NCBI RefSeq assembly: GCF_016405965.1 | Contig: NZ_JAEFCD010000001.1 | Location: forward strand, 194,431-258,430 | Length of the DNA stretch: 64,000 nt | Direction of reading: 5' to 3' | Source of the DNA: Alteromonas sp. IB21 | Lineage (GTDB): Bacteria > Pseudomonadota > Gammaproteobacteria > Enterobacterales > Alteromonadaceae | Part shown: piece after piece, positions 1-8,750 of the stretch | How the letters are laid out: every line of letters begins with the position of its first letter | Numbering within the stretch: position 1 is the stretch's first letter | The notes under the pieces: model-generated | The model's input: the letters and a program-made list of their open reading frames with translations, nothing else | Databases searched by the model: none | Told to the model about the DNA's origin: nothing | Program-made: the position numbers and the translations under genes

Positions 1-68
1 GAATACGCCTGTTTTGCACAATGCCAGTAGCGTGCACTTCATTCAACGCCCGTTGGCTTTAACGCCTT

Positions 69-527
69 TTAATCAACACACAGGGTATGCTCCACCACGC
101 CATTAGACACATAAGCTTTGCAGCCAAATAAGTCAGTGCTTTCTAAACACACGCCATTTGCCTTTAGTCCTGCTTCCATCTTATTATTTTCCGTAACACA
201 AGCGACTTCACATTCACTGCTATCTTTACATGTTTTACCTGCATCATTCGCCGATAAAACACAAGCATAAGCCTGTTGACGGCCAATTTTATTCCAACTG
301 CCACCATGCTTTTCACACACTTTTTCAGACTCGATGGAATAGGCTTGCTGGACCAAGGGCAAGGAGGTGTCAACCACCTGCTCTAGTTTTTCAACCTCTT
401 CAACACTCACAACAGAGCTATCAATGAGTTCTGGGGGTTGAGCGCCACAAGCGGACAAAGCTGCACACACGCCGGCCATTAGCCAGATCCTTAAACGCTC
501 CTGTGCTTTACTGCTTGCTTCTTTCAT
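69..527 (-). CDS. Hypothetical cysteine-rich lipoprotein
   Basis: I do not recognise the family. From the ATG at 527, preceded by a purine-rich GAGAGAAAAA, the protein begins with a charged stretch, a hydrophobic segment and a lipobox-like LSAC around residue 27, so an outer membrane or periplasmic lipoprotein is likely. The mature part is about 125 residues, acidic at first, and then holds about seven cysteines, which suggests disulfide bonds in the periplasm. A longer frame opening with TTG at 548 exists but has no better ribosome site. No partner gene lies next to it; the next gene, on the same strand, is about 190 bases upstream. The lipoprotein call is moderately sure; function unknown. 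Confidence 0.6.
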   Translation of the reverse strand: MKEASSKAQERLRIWLMAGVCAALSACGAQPPELIDSSVVSVEEVEKLEQVVDTSLPLVQQAYSIESEKVCEKHGGSWNKIGRQQAYACVLSANDAGKTCKDSSECEVACVTENNKMEAGLKANGVCLESTDLFGCKAYVSNGVVEHTLCVD

Positions 528-713
528 TTTTTCTCTCGGCTTATTCAACTTTTTTGACGCCTACTAATTGAGACGTCTTACTGAGGCAGTCTATTTAAGA
601 CCACTATTATAAGATAAGTTCGAATTCTGCCCCTTACCGATTTTATAGAAGAATTAAGTAGTGCGATGTGCTTTGTACAACACATTTGATAGATTAAGCA
701 AAATTAGCTATTT

Positions 714-1925
714 TCAATCTTGCGTTATCGATAGGCTTACCCACACTAACCTGTGATCTGAGCTGGCTTCACGGTCTTTAACTAGCCGATAGAGATCACT
801 TGTTTTGGCAGGCCAAAATACGCCGGCGTCGCGCACCTCGAATCCATAACGAGAGGGTAAAACATAGTCGGCTCTGGCTCCCCAGTAGGCGGTAAAGCGG
901 TTACTGAACTCAGCTCCTGATGCGGCTGCACCACCTGCACTTGTTGGAATTGTGTCGTTATTAACTAATGGGTGTTCGGTCAATTGCTCAATTACACCTT
1001 CGCGATGTTTATCACCAATATCTGCAGCATTAAAATCGCCAACAAGTACGAAGCGTGCGTTCTCTGATAGGCTTACTTTCTCGCCATTATCAGCGTAGAT
1101 GTATGTTCCTTTGTCGGGCGACAGGTAATCAGCCATAAGCCTAATTTCATCATTGTTGCGCTTACCGTTACGGTCCTCGCTCCCATCAAAATTTGGCGGC
1201 GTTGGATGCATAGCAAGTATATGTACGACTTTGTCTCCCACTTTCACCGGCACATCCCAGTGAGATTTCGAACTCAATCTTAGCGCGGCCCACTCTTCTA
1301 CATTGTACCAAGGCTCGCCTTGGTCGGTATTGCCGCTCTCGTCAGGAATAACGGGCACCTGCGGGTGAGGCATATGATGCCACCTAAACTTCTGAAAGGT
1401 ACGTATGCTATCCACATCAATAGAGTACTTTGATAATAGCGCCATCCCATACTGCCCTGGATAAAGCCCGTACCCGTAAGCATCTCCACCAAATCCTTCT
1501 GCTTTGCCATTGTTATCTAAATCGAACTTTGTCGGCTCGCCGGTGTTAACTGTTGCCACATAAGTATAAGGGTAATCCACCGGTTCAAGACCGCGTTGCG
1601 AGACGTTCAGGTAGTTTTTAACGAAAGCCTCTACCCCTTTACTTTTATCAGCAATGTAATCAAATTCGTTCAACATCAAGATATCAGGGTTTACGCGTTG
1701 AATAATTTCGGCAATATTTTTGACTTGGCTGTGCTCGCCCGTGGAGAGAACATGTTGAAGTACTTCATCGCTTGGCTCCATGCCCAAGGCTTTATAATTG
1801 GTGGCCTCCATACTTACGTTAAATGTGGCCACTTTAAGCGTGTTAATCTCTTCTGCACTAATTTGCGCACCTAATAGCGTCGTGGACAGAAAAACTATTC
1901 CTGTGAAAAGCAATTTAGTCTTCAT
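714..1925 (-). CDS. Secreted endonuclease/exonuclease/phosphatase family protein
   Basis: The 403-residue product starts with a clear signal peptide (MKTKLLFTGIVF... ending near SAEE), so it is exported. The rest matches the endonuclease/exonuclease/phosphatase fold: an early TFNVSME strand, LNEFDYI with the metal-binding Glu, HPTPPN, VGDFNAAD near residue 300, and a final SSDHRLVW with the catalytic Asp-His pair. This fold cleaves phosphodiesters or phosphomonoesters with a divalent metal; the substrate cannot be told, though an extracellular nuclease or phosphatase used to scavenge phosphate is typical for marine bacteria. The frame extends upstream to 2081, but the signal peptide fixes the start at 1925. 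It is divergent from the PLP enzyme gene at 2165. Confidence 0.8.
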   Translation of the reverse strand: MKTKLLFTGIVFLSTTLLGAQISAEEINTLKVATFNVSMEATNYKALGMEPSDEVLQHVLSTGEHSQVKNIAEIIQRVNPDILMLNEFDYIADKSKGVEAFVKNYLNVSQRGLEPVDYPYTYVATVNTGEPTKFDLDNNGKAEGFGGDAYGYGLYPGQYGMALLSKYSIDVDSIRTFQKFRWHHMPHPQVPVIPDESGNTDQGEPWYNVEEWAALRLSSKSHWDVPVKVGDKVVHILAMHPTPPNFDGSEDRNGKRNNDEIRLMADYLSPDKGTYIYADNGEKVSLSENARFVLVGDFNAADIGDKHREGVIEQLTEHPLVNNDTIPTSAGGAAASGAEFSNRFTAYWGARADYVLPSRYGFEVRDAGVFWPAKTSDLYRLVKDREASSDHRLVWVSLSITQD

Positions 1926-2164
1926 GTTGATACCTAGTGAGGGGTAAGGGATAAGGTACAAAGATATCAAGAATAGCTGGGTTGCTGAAATGCTTTGTTT
2001 CCACAATACTTCTGTTAAGCAGACACATTCATCTTTGCAATATTTTTTATACCATGAACAAAATAAAGAATATTTTTCCAAAAAATTGCCATTTAAACAA
2101 AAAAATTAAACGTTATTTCTCTTAGCACATTGATATCCTCGTCGTTATCAATAAGGAGGTCAAT

Positions 2165-3211
2165 ATGACGTGCTGGGTTACAAAAGCCATCAATACTATT
2201 AACGCAGATTATCAACGCTCGGCTGATACGCACCTAATTAAGCTACAGCCAATAGCGTTCAAAAATATCGATATCTATTTAAAAGATGAAAGCACGCACC
2301 CAACGGGAAGTTTAAAGCACCGCCTTGCTCGCTCACTTTTTCTTTATGCTTTGTGCAATGGAAAAATTGTGGAGGGAACAACGGTTGTTGAGGCATCATC
2401 CGGCAGTACTGCGGTATCTGAAGCTTACTTCGCCAAAATGATTGGTGTGCCCTTTGTAGCAGTCATGACTAAGTCTACCGCCCAGAGTAAAATAGCCCTT
2501 ATTGAGCGATATGGGGGGCTGTGTCATTTCGTCGACTGCCCTACACAAATGCACAGCGAAGCCACAAAGGTCGCTAAGGAACTAGGTGGCTATTTTATGG
2601 ATCAATTCCTTTTCGCCGAACGTGCCACCGACTGGCGGGGAAGCAACAATATTGCCGAGAGTATATTTGAGCAGATGAAAGCTGAACCTCATCCTGTCCC
2701 TCACACCATAGTAATGAGTGCTGGCACGGGCGGCACGTCGGCAACAATAGGCCGCTATATACGCTACAAAGGTCTAGCTTCCCAACTTGTAGTCGTCGAT
2801 CCAGAATTCAGTGTGTTTTTTGAAAGTTTCAAAACGAAAGATCACACCCTTACAGCAACGAGAGGAAGCCGCATAGAAGGGATTGGCCGCCCTAAAGTGG
2901 AAGCCTCTTTTCAACACGACGTGATAGACGACATGATTGCGGTTCCGGATGCCGCAAGCGTTGCAACCATGCACTGGTTAAACAACACCATGGGAATAAA
3001 AGCCGGTCCCTCTACAGGCACGAACTTATGGGGGGCGCTACATATTGCCAAGCAAATGAGCGAAAACGGCGAAGCTGGGTCAATCGTTACCCTCATGTGC
3101 GATAGTGGTGAGCGTTACACCGACACTTATTACAACGCTCAATGGATGCAACAAGCTATAGGGTTATTTGATAGCTACAGTGCTGAGTTAAGAAAAATTC
3201 CTTTGCAGTGA
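2165..3211 (+). CDS. PLP-dependent cysteine synthase/desulfhydrase-type enzyme
   Basis: A 348-residue fold-type II PLP enzyme of the cysteine synthase/CBS superfamily. The PLP lysine sits in [12 protein letters not shown] (about residue 49), the substrate-binding loop is EASSGSTAV in place of the usual TSGNTG, and a glycine-rich phosphate loop [10 protein letters not shown] follows near residue 195. The length and the SSGST loop resemble the Cds1-type cysteine desulfhydrases more than CysK or CysM, so sulfide release from cysteine is plausible; this is inference. The gene has a very strong ribosome site, TAAGGAGGT at 2152-2160, four bases before the ATG, and a terminator hairpin after it. It converges on the bacteriocin-like genes, with no evident link to them. 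Confidence 0.8.
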   Translation: MTCWVTKAINTINADYQRSADTHLIKLQPIAFKNIDIYLKDESTHPTGSLKHRLARSLFLYALCNGKIVEGTTVVEASSGSTAVSEAYFAKMIGVPFVAVMTKSTAQSKIALIERYGGLCHFVDCPTQMHSEATKVAKELGGYFMDQFLFAERATDWRGSNNIAESIFEQMKAEPHPVPHTIVMSAGTGGTSATIGRYIRYKGLASQLVVVDPEFSVFFESFKTKDHTLTATRGSRIEGIGRPKVEASFQHDVIDDMIAVPDAASVATMHWLNNTMGIKAGPSTGTNLWGALHIAKQMSENGEAGSIVTLMCDSGERYTDTYYNAQWMQQAIGLFDSYSAELRKIPLQ

Positions 3212-3284
3212 ACCTTTCCTAATGTCAATGAAGAGCTATAGTCAATAAAATAATTTAAACGTCAAAGTGTGAAACATAACAAGA

Positions 3285-3312
3285 GAGCCGCACTCGATTA
3301 AGCGGCTTTCTT
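3285..3312 (+). terminator. Rho-independent terminator of the PLP enzyme gene
   Basis: AGCCGC (3286-3291) pairs with GCGGCT (3302-3307) across a ten-base loop and is followed by TTCTTTC. It lies 75 bases past the stop of the gene ending at 3211. The T tract is interrupted, so strength is uncertain. Confidence 0.6.
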
Positions 3313-3359
3313 TCGACACCTAGCGCCAAAATAATACAGAGAGTTCGAGAAACAACACG

Positions 3360-3563
3360 TTATATAATGTCGTCTGTATCCAATGCTCTTTCATTTGGGC
3401 GATTCGCAAGTTTTTGAAGAATTGCGAGTAAAAGTAGGTTTTGAAACTCAGGCTCTGTTAAGAGCGAGAACCCTTCTTTTGAAATGATACTCTCAAAGAG
3501 AGAGATAATATTTATTACCGCAAGAAACCAAAATGCTACGTTGCTGTAATTTTTCTTGTCCAT
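3360..3563 (-). CDS. Small hydrophobic protein, candidate immunity protein
   Basis: A 67-residue protein with one strong membrane segment (residues about 9-28, VAFWFLAVINIISLFES) and a second amphipathic, leucine-rich stretch near residues 40-52, then an acidic tail. I do not recognise a family. It is the third gene after two peptides with double-glycine-type leaders, on the same strand and 65 bases past the second. In class II bacteriocin loci this is where the cognate immunity protein, a small membrane or membrane-bound protein, is usually found. That role is inferred from position and size only. Ribosome site AAGG is about nine bases before the ATG. Confidence 0.5.
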   Translation of the reverse strand: MDKKNYSNVAFWFLAVINIISLFESIISKEGFSLLTEPEFQNLLLLAILQKLANRPNERALDTDDII

Positions 3564-3628
3564 GATTATTTGCCTTGTCCATACTTAAATAAAACTAAAG
3601 AAGCAGACCTAAGCCTGCTCATTTAATA

Positions 3629-3784
3629 CTAAGGAATTTCTGGCTCGTTTGCACCATCGTAGAATCCGTTGCCAAGTCCTCGGCCGAAATCATAGGCAAG
3701 ATCTACAAACGTCATGTAGGTCAATACGTGTTGCCAATAACCGCCGCTACATTGAATTAGTTCTTCTTGACTTAACTCTTCCAT
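3629..3784 (-). CDS. Double-glycine leader peptide B (class II bacteriocin-like)
   Basis: A 51-residue ORF. Its first 15 residues, MEELSQEELIQCSGG, are a textbook double-glycine leader: Leu at 4, Glu at 8, Leu at 9 and Gly-Gly at 14-15. Cleavage after GG would release a 36-residue core that starts YWQHVLTYMTFVDL and contains a glycine-rich stretch FGRGLGNGFYDG with overlapping GxxxG motifs, then an acidic tail. The ribosome site TAAGGAA lies about seven bases before the ATG. It follows peptide A by only 11 bases, so the two are co-transcribed. Double-glycine leaders are removed by C39 peptidase-containing ABC exporters; none lies in this window. Bacteriocin activity is inference. Confidence 0.7.
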   Translation of the reverse strand: MEELSQEELIQCSGGYWQHVLTYMTFVDLAYDFGRGLGNGFYDGANEPEIP

Positions 3785-3795
3785 AAAATAATTCC

Positions 3796-3966
3796 TTAAG
3801 GTAGTACGAATTCAGCGACATCGTCTAACCAACGGTTAGACGTCATTACATGGCTATAAAAATAGCCACCTGCATAGCCAGCGCCGTAACCGATACCATA
3901 CATAATATCTCCAACTACACCTGCACCCGCGACTGCATCGATTTCGTTAATGTTGAGTTCTTCCAT
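3796..3966 (-). CDS. Double-glycine-type leader peptide A (class II bacteriocin-like)
   Basis: A 56-residue product. The start at 3966 is fixed by AAAGGAGC ten bases upstream and by the leader MEELNINEIDAVAGA, which aligns residue for residue with peptide B (MEEL, Glu8, Ile9, Gly14) and ends in GA, an accepted variant of the GG site. The 41-residue core GVVGDIMYGIGYGAGYAGG... is very rich in glycine, with several overlapping GxxxG motifs, followed by an aromatic and then an acidic stretch. GxxxG pairs in both peptides of a tandem pair are the hallmark of two-peptide (class IIb) bacteriocins, where they lock the two helices together in the target membrane. The function is inferred; the leader and tandem layout are seen. 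Confidence 0.7.
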   Translation of the reverse strand: MEELNINEIDAVAGAGVVGDIMYGIGYGAGYAGGYFYSHVMTSNRWLDDVAEFVLP

Positions 3967-4263
3967 AATAAAGCTCCTTTTTTCAATTAAAGTGATGTGC
4001 AAATGCACTGAGCTAGACTATGACATTAAAGCAATATTGACGACTGGCCATGGGTTGGGGTTCACGTCGTTTTTTGAATTGAAATTTATTTTGCTAGGAT
4101 GGGCAATGAAGGGGCTTGATGGTGCTGATTGTTTCTCATATTAAGTAGAGCACTCTCTAATCGAAGCAATTTCAAACACACACTTGTTTAGCATGGATAG
4201 AAAATTTGAAGTGTAGATAGCTAGAGCGCCGACGGCTTACTCTAGCGACCCTTAACCCATGTT
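3967..4263. other. Leader/promoter region of the peptide genes
   Basis: About 300 bases without a convincing gene between the peptide A start and the FMN reductase stop. It must hold the promoter of the peptide genes. The only structure I see is the inverted repeat GTGCAAATGCAC at 3997-4008, about 30 bases before the peptide A ATG, which could be an operator. No clear -35/-10 pair was found by eye. Confidence 0.35.
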
Positions 4264-4830
4264 TCAGGCAAGCTTACCAGCCAACTCGGCGGTTTCTTTC
4301 CCCAAATTTTTAAGCTGCTTTATCGTTTTTTCGTCGGTAATTGCGCCATTTTCCATAAGCGTATTCACCTTTGCGATAGCTTTTTGGTTTGGCAGTACCA
4401 TTGTGCCTAGGTTTTCAAGCAGCATCCTCAGCACCACCAGTACACGCATACCACCTAGTCCACCGGCTGACGCCGCCATAATGCCGGCCACTTTACCGCG
4501 ATAGGCTTGTAACGGCTTTTCACCGTCTCCCATACGCGATGCCCAGTCAATGGCATTTTTTAGAAGCGCGGGATAGCTTGAGTTATATTCTGGTGATGCA
4601 ATGAGAAACCCATCATGGCTCATGAGCATCTCTTTAAATGCCTGTGCTCTTTCAGGCATACCAAACTCAGCTTCTTCGTCTTCATTAAATATTGGCATTT
4701 GATAATCAGCTAAGTCAATTACGGTAACCTCTGCGCCAGCTTCGCGCGCGCCTTCAGCGGCCACGTTCACAATGGCTTGGTTAAATGAACCTTTACGGGT
4801 ACTGCCTGCAAATGCAAGGATCTTTGTCAT
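4264..4830 (-). CDS. NAD(P)H-dependent FMN reductase family protein
   Basis: A 188-residue flavodoxin-fold protein of the NADPH-dependent FMN reductase family (length usual for it). The FMN phosphate loop is FAGSTRKGSFN at residues 7-17, followed by the family's ASPEYNSSYPALLKNAIDW stretch (about residues 78-97) that stacks on the flavin ring, and AGGLGGMRV near residue 118. Such cytosolic enzymes pass electrons from NAD(P)H through FMN to quinones, chromate, azo dyes or ferric compounds; the substrate here is unknown. Ribosome site AGGAAA is seven bases before the ATG. It is a single gene, separated from argS by a strong terminator. Confidence 0.85.
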   Translation of the reverse strand: MTKILAFAGSTRKGSFNQAIVNVAAEGAREAGAEVTVIDLADYQMPIFNEDEEAEFGMPERAQAFKEMLMSHDGFLIASPEYNSSYPALLKNAIDWASRMGDGEKPLQAYRGKVAGIMAASAGGLGGMRVLVVLRMLLENLGTMVLPNQKAIAKVNTLMENGAITDEKTIKQLKNLGKETAELAGKLA

Positions 4831-4971
4831 TAGAATTTCCTGTCTTTTCTTTGCGTTGTATTTTTAATCATCTGCTTTATAAGGATATATCGGCCTATCG
4901 GTTTTAACTGAAATACCAAAACATTTATTGATACCGACAAGCTAAGCGTCTTGGTCATTCGCATTACGCAT

Positions 4972-5000
4972 AAAAAAAGGCTGACAATCAATGTCAGCCT
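4972..5000 (-). terminator. Terminator of argS
   Basis: AGGCTGACA (4978-4986) and TGTCAGCCT (4992-5000) form a perfect nine-pair stem with a five-base loop; on the minus strand it is followed by seven T. It lies 35 bases past the argS stop. Confidence 0.9.
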
Positions 5001-5034
5001 CTTCAATATCAATACCTATGTTGTACCGCGAACA

Positions 5035-6765
5035 CTACATTTTTTCTAGTGTTTCGATACCTAGTAGGGCCAATCCCTTCTCTAGTGTTTTGGCAACTAG
5101 AGCTGACAATGCTAAACGGCTGTCGCGTACCGCTGGCTCAATACCGTCTTTAAGCATTGGGCACGCCTCGTAGAATGTCATGAATGCTGACGCTACATCG
5201 TAAAGGTATGTACATAACACGTGAGGGGTCGCCTCACGCGATACCATACCAATCACTTCTTCGAACTGCATAAGCAGCACAGCTAGCGCATGCTCTTGTT
5301 TCTCAACAATGTTGATATCAACTGGCATTGTCGCCATATCAACGCCCGCTTTTCTGAACAAGCTTTTCACACGAGTATAGGCATATTGCAGATAAGGCGC
5401 TGTATTACCTTCAAAGCTTAGCATTGAGTCCCAGTTGAACATGTAATCCGTTGTGCGGTTCTTAGATAGGTCAGCGTATTTTACAGCGCCAATACCAACC
5501 TTGCGGGCAACCTCTTTAAGTTCAGCTTCACTTAAGTCGTTGTCGCGTTCGGCAATTAATTTACCTGCACGTTCTACCGCTTCATCAAGCAACTCAACCA
5601 GCTTAACCGTACCGCCGGTACGGGTTTTAAATGGCTTGCCGTCACTGCCTAGCATCATGCCAAATGGGCAGTGCTCGTAAGTTTGCTCCTCTTTCATGAA
5701 GCCTGCTTTACGGCCTACAATTTCCGTTTGCTTAAAGTGCAGCGCTTGGCGAGCGTCGGTAAGAATAAGGGTACGATCGGCATTCAACTTGCCACTGCGA
5801 TAGCGCATCGCCGCAAGGTCTGTGGTTGCGTACAGGTATCCACCGCCGGATTTTTGAACGATGTAAACGGCTGGGTTACCGTCTTTATCGGCAAGCTCAG
5901 GAATAAACACAACCTGCGCGCCCTGATCTTCTACCGCAATACCTTTTGCTTTAAGGTCGCTGATTACGTTGGCTAGGTCTTCGTTATACGCCGACTCACC
6001 CATAATGTCTTTGCGCGTAAGGCTTACATTTAGCTTGTCGTACACTTCTTCAGAGTGGGCAATAGACACATCGATAAACTTTTCCCACAGCGCTAGGCAC
6101 TGTGCATCGCCGCCCTGTAGCTTGACAACGTATTCACGGGCACGGTCGGCAAAGCCTTCTTCTTCGTCGAAGCGTACTTTGGCTTCGCGATAAAAGTCTT
6201 CAAGGTCAGACAGCGCTGTTTCGGCCACTTCTTCTTGCAACTTATCTGAAAGGTGTGCCAGCAGCATACCGAACTGCGTTCCCCAGTCACCCATATGGTT
6301 TTGGCGAATTACATTGTGGCCCAAGAACTCAAGCACCTTAACTACGGCATCGCCGATAATAGTAGTACGCAGGTGACCTACGTGCATTTCTTTCGCTAAG
6401 TTAGGCGATGAATAATCTACTACAATGTTTTGCTCAGGCGACTTTGCGATGCCTAACCGAGGGTCGGTCAACGATAGCTCGCACTGGTTAGACAACCATG
6501 CGTCATTTAAATGAACGTTGATAAAGCCAGGGCCCGCTACTTCTAACTTGCTGGCAATATCGTCAAGCTTTACTGTCTCAACGATTTTTTCAGCGATATC
6601 ACGTGGCTTTTGTCTTAGCTCCTTAGCCAGTGCCATAGCGCCATTAAACTGGTATTCACCAAACTCTGGTCGAGCACTGCGCGAAACTGGTACTGGCGCA
6701 TTTTCTACGCCCATCTCTTGCAGAGCTTCAGTGAAACGATTAACTAATAGTGCATGTATATTCAT
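5035..6765 (-). CDS. argS: Arginyl-tRNA synthetase
   Basis: A 576-residue class I aminoacyl-tRNA synthetase, the usual length, which charges tRNA-Arg in the cytosol. The N-terminal additional domain (residues 1-110) binds the D-loop. The HIGH signature appears as HVGH in SSPNLAKEMHVGHLRTT (about residue 125), a form common in ArgRS. The KMSK loop is replaced by the degenerate FKTRTGGTV near residue 375, also normal for this enzyme. The C-terminal DALR anticodon-binding domain contains YLQYAYTRVKSLFRKAG and ends ...LLGIETLEKM. It begins 13 bases after prfC ends, so the two may share a transcript, and it has a perfect terminator of its own. Confidence 0.97.
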   Translation of the reverse strand: MNIHALLVNRFTEALQEMGVENAPVPVSRSARPEFGEYQFNGAMALAKELRQKPRDIAEKIVETVKLDDIASKLEVAGPGFINVHLNDAWLSNQCELSLTDPRLGIAKSPEQNIVVDYSSPNLAKEMHVGHLRTTIIGDAVVKVLEFLGHNVIRQNHMGDWGTQFGMLLAHLSDKLQEEVAETALSDLEDFYREAKVRFDEEEGFADRAREYVVKLQGGDAQCLALWEKFIDVSIAHSEEVYDKLNVSLTRKDIMGESAYNEDLANVISDLKAKGIAVEDQGAQVVFIPELADKDGNPAVYIVQKSGGGYLYATTDLAAMRYRSGKLNADRTLILTDARQALHFKQTEIVGRKAGFMKEEQTYEHCPFGMMLGSDGKPFKTRTGGTVKLVELLDEAVERAGKLIAERDNDLSEAELKEVARKVGIGAVKYADLSKNRTTDYMFNWDSMLSFEGNTAPYLQYAYTRVKSLFRKAGVDMATMPVDINIVEKQEHALAVLLMQFEEVIGMVSREATPHVLCTYLYDVASAFMTFYEACPMLKDGIEPAVRDSRLALSALVAKTLEKGLALLGIETLEKM

Positions 6766-6778
6766 AATGTATATTTCT

Positions 6779-8368
6779 TTAATTTTCGCGCGTGTTGGTA
6801 AATTGGATATCTGGATAGCGTTCTTGCGCTAGCTGCAAATTCACCATAGTCGGGGCGATATACGTTAGGTTATCGCCTCCATCCAATGCCAGGTTCTGCT
6901 CACCTTTACGGCGGAATTCATCAAGCTTTCTTTCGTCACTAGAGTAAACCCAGCGGGCAGTACTCACGTTAATATGCTCATACAGCGCATCGACGTTGTA
7001 CTCTGACTTAAGACGAGCAACAACCACATCAAACTGAAGTACACCTACCGCACCAACAATTAAGTCGTTGTTAGCCAGCGGTCTGAATACCTGAACCGCC
7101 CCTTCCTCTGAGAGCTGGATAAGGCCTTTTAACAGCTGCTTTTGCTTCAGTGGATCTTTCAAGCGAATACGTTTGAATAACTCGGGCGCAAAGTTTGGAA
7201 TACCGGTAAAGCGATAGTTATCGCCTGACGTGAAAGTATCACCAATTCGAATAGTACCGTGGTTGTGCAGGCCGATAATATCGCCAGCATACGCTTCTTC
7301 TAGCAGTGAACGGTCACCCGCTAAGAAGGTTAATGCATCAGAAATACGCACATCTTTGCCTAAACGGCTGTTGCGCATTTTCATTCCTTTTTCGTACTTG
7401 CCCGACACGATACGACAAAACGCAATACGGTCACGGTGTTTCGGGTCCATGTTAGCCTGAATCTTAAACACGAAGCCGCTAAACTTACCGTCGGTGCTTT
7501 CAATTGTGCCTTCTTCTGTCTCGCGGCCTAGTGGCGCAGGTGCCCATTCAACTAATCCGTCAAGCATGTGATCAACACCAAAGTTGCCCAACGCCGTACC
7601 GAAGAATACCGGCGTTAGCTGACCTTCACGGAATAGTTCTTGATCAAAGTCGTTAGACGCGCCGCGCACCAGCTCAAGCTCATCACGCAAGTTTCCAGCA
7701 AGATCGCTTCCTACTGCAGTATCGAGTTCTGGGTTGTCTAGCCCTTTAATAATGCGCACGTCTTGAATGGTGTGACCATGGCCGCTTTGATACAGAATAG
7801 TTTCATCGCGATGAAGGTGATAAACCCCTTTAAAGCTTTTACCACAGCCAATAGGCCAAGTGATTGGCGCACACAAGATATCAAGCTCGGTTTCTACCTC
7901 ATCAAGCAGCTCCATTGGGTCGCGAATATCACGGTCAAGCTTGTTCATGAAAGTAATGATAGGTGTATCGCGTAAGCGAGTGACTTCCATTAACTTACGA
8001 GTTCTGTCTTCTACACCTTTCGCGGCGTCGATTACCATAAGGCACGAGTCAACGGCTGTTAGCGTACGATAGGTATCTTCAGAGAAGTCTTCGTGCCCCG
8101 GGGTATCTAACAGGTTTACCAAGTGATCGCTATACGGAAACTGCATAACTGAGGTGGTTACCGAGATACCACGCTCTTTTTCCATCTCCATCCAGTCAGA
8201 CTTAGCATGCTGACCTGATTTTTTACCTTTTACAGTACCGGCGGTCTGAAGCGCACGTCCGAACAACAATACTTTTTCAGTAATGGTGGTTTTACCCGCA
8301 TCCGGGTGCGATATGATTGCGAACGTACGTCGCTTTTTAATCTCTTCTAGAAGTTTCTTATCTGACAT
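6779..8368 (-). CDS. prfC: Peptide chain release factor 3
   Basis: A 529-residue translational GTPase that recycles RF1/RF2 from the ribosome after termination. GTPase motifs are plain: G1 SHPDAGKTT (about residues 19-27), G3 DTPGHEDF, and G4 NKLDRD. The start is taken as the ATG at 8368 ([16 protein letters not shown]); one codon upstream is a TTG. The C-terminal domains match the RF3-specific part, including [13 protein letters not shown] and [11 protein letters not shown]. Its 5' leader carries a perfect inverted repeat at 8396-8418. argS follows closely on the same strand. Confidence 0.97.
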   Translation of the reverse strand: MSDKKLLEEIKKRRTFAIISHPDAGKTTITEKVLLFGRALQTAGTVKGKKSGQHAKSDWMEMEKERGISVTTSVMQFPYSDHLVNLLDTPGHEDFSEDTYRTLTAVDSCLMVIDAAKGVEDRTRKLMEVTRLRDTPIITFMNKLDRDIRDPMELLDEVETELDILCAPITWPIGCGKSFKGVYHLHRDETILYQSGHGHTIQDVRIIKGLDNPELDTAVGSDLAGNLRDELELVRGASNDFDQELFREGQLTPVFFGTALGNFGVDHMLDGLVEWAPAPLGRETEEGTIESTDGKFSGFVFKIQANMDPKHRDRIAFCRIVSGKYEKGMKMRNSRLGKDVRISDALTFLAGDRSLLEEAYAGDIIGLHNHGTIRIGDTFTSGDNYRFTGIPNFAPELFKRIRLKDPLKQKQLLKGLIQLSEEGAVQVFRPLANNDLIVGAVGVLQFDVVVARLKSEYNVDALYEHINVSTARWVYSSDERKLDEFRRKGEQNLALDGGDNLTYIAPTMVNLQLAQERYPDIQFTNTREN

Positions 8369-8395
8369 CAATACTTATCTTCGTTATCTATTATC

Positions 8396-8418
8396 CCTGT
8401 AAAACAATAATTTACAGG
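8396..8418. promoter_or_regulatory. Inverted repeat in the prfC leader
   Basis: CCTGTAAA (8396-8403) and TTTACAGG (8411-8418) are perfect inverted repeats with a seven-base loop, 28 bases before the prfC start. It could be an operator or an RNA hairpin in the leader. The remaining sequence up to 8688 shows no gene. Confidence 0.4.
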
Positions 8419-8688
8419 TGCGTTTTATATCGGATAAGCAATGCTTGTCCGCGCAAATTGTATATTGCGGTGAAACGCTTGATACGGCTTGGTAATTAAT
8501 TGCGCGGATTTTAGCATTTTACTGGGCGTAACAGTAGAGCGAAATTACGTAGCACCTGTCTCATGACGGGTTAAATGAATCGACGGTTTAATTTCAAAGA
8601 TGCCTTCAAGTTTTTAACATTTAATTTAACGAAAACCTTTACGTAGAAGCTCAACGAACTTATTAGCCTATTCACCCCATAACCATTT

Positions 8689-8729
8689 ACTTAGCATGCT
8701 AACCAAATAAAATACTTAGCATGCTAAGT
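8689..8729. promoter_or_regulatory. Doubled palindromic operator of the MarR-HlyD-DUF2955 operon
   Basis: TTAGCATGCTAA occurs twice, at 8691-8702 and 8716-8727. The second copy extends to the perfect 16-base palindrome ACTTAGCATGCTAAGT (8714-8729). Centres are 25 bases apart. MarR dimers bind palindromes of this size, and the pair sits just upstream of the regulator's start, so autorepression is likely. Confidence 0.75.
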
Positions 8730-8750
8730 AAATTAACAGGTATTAAGACC

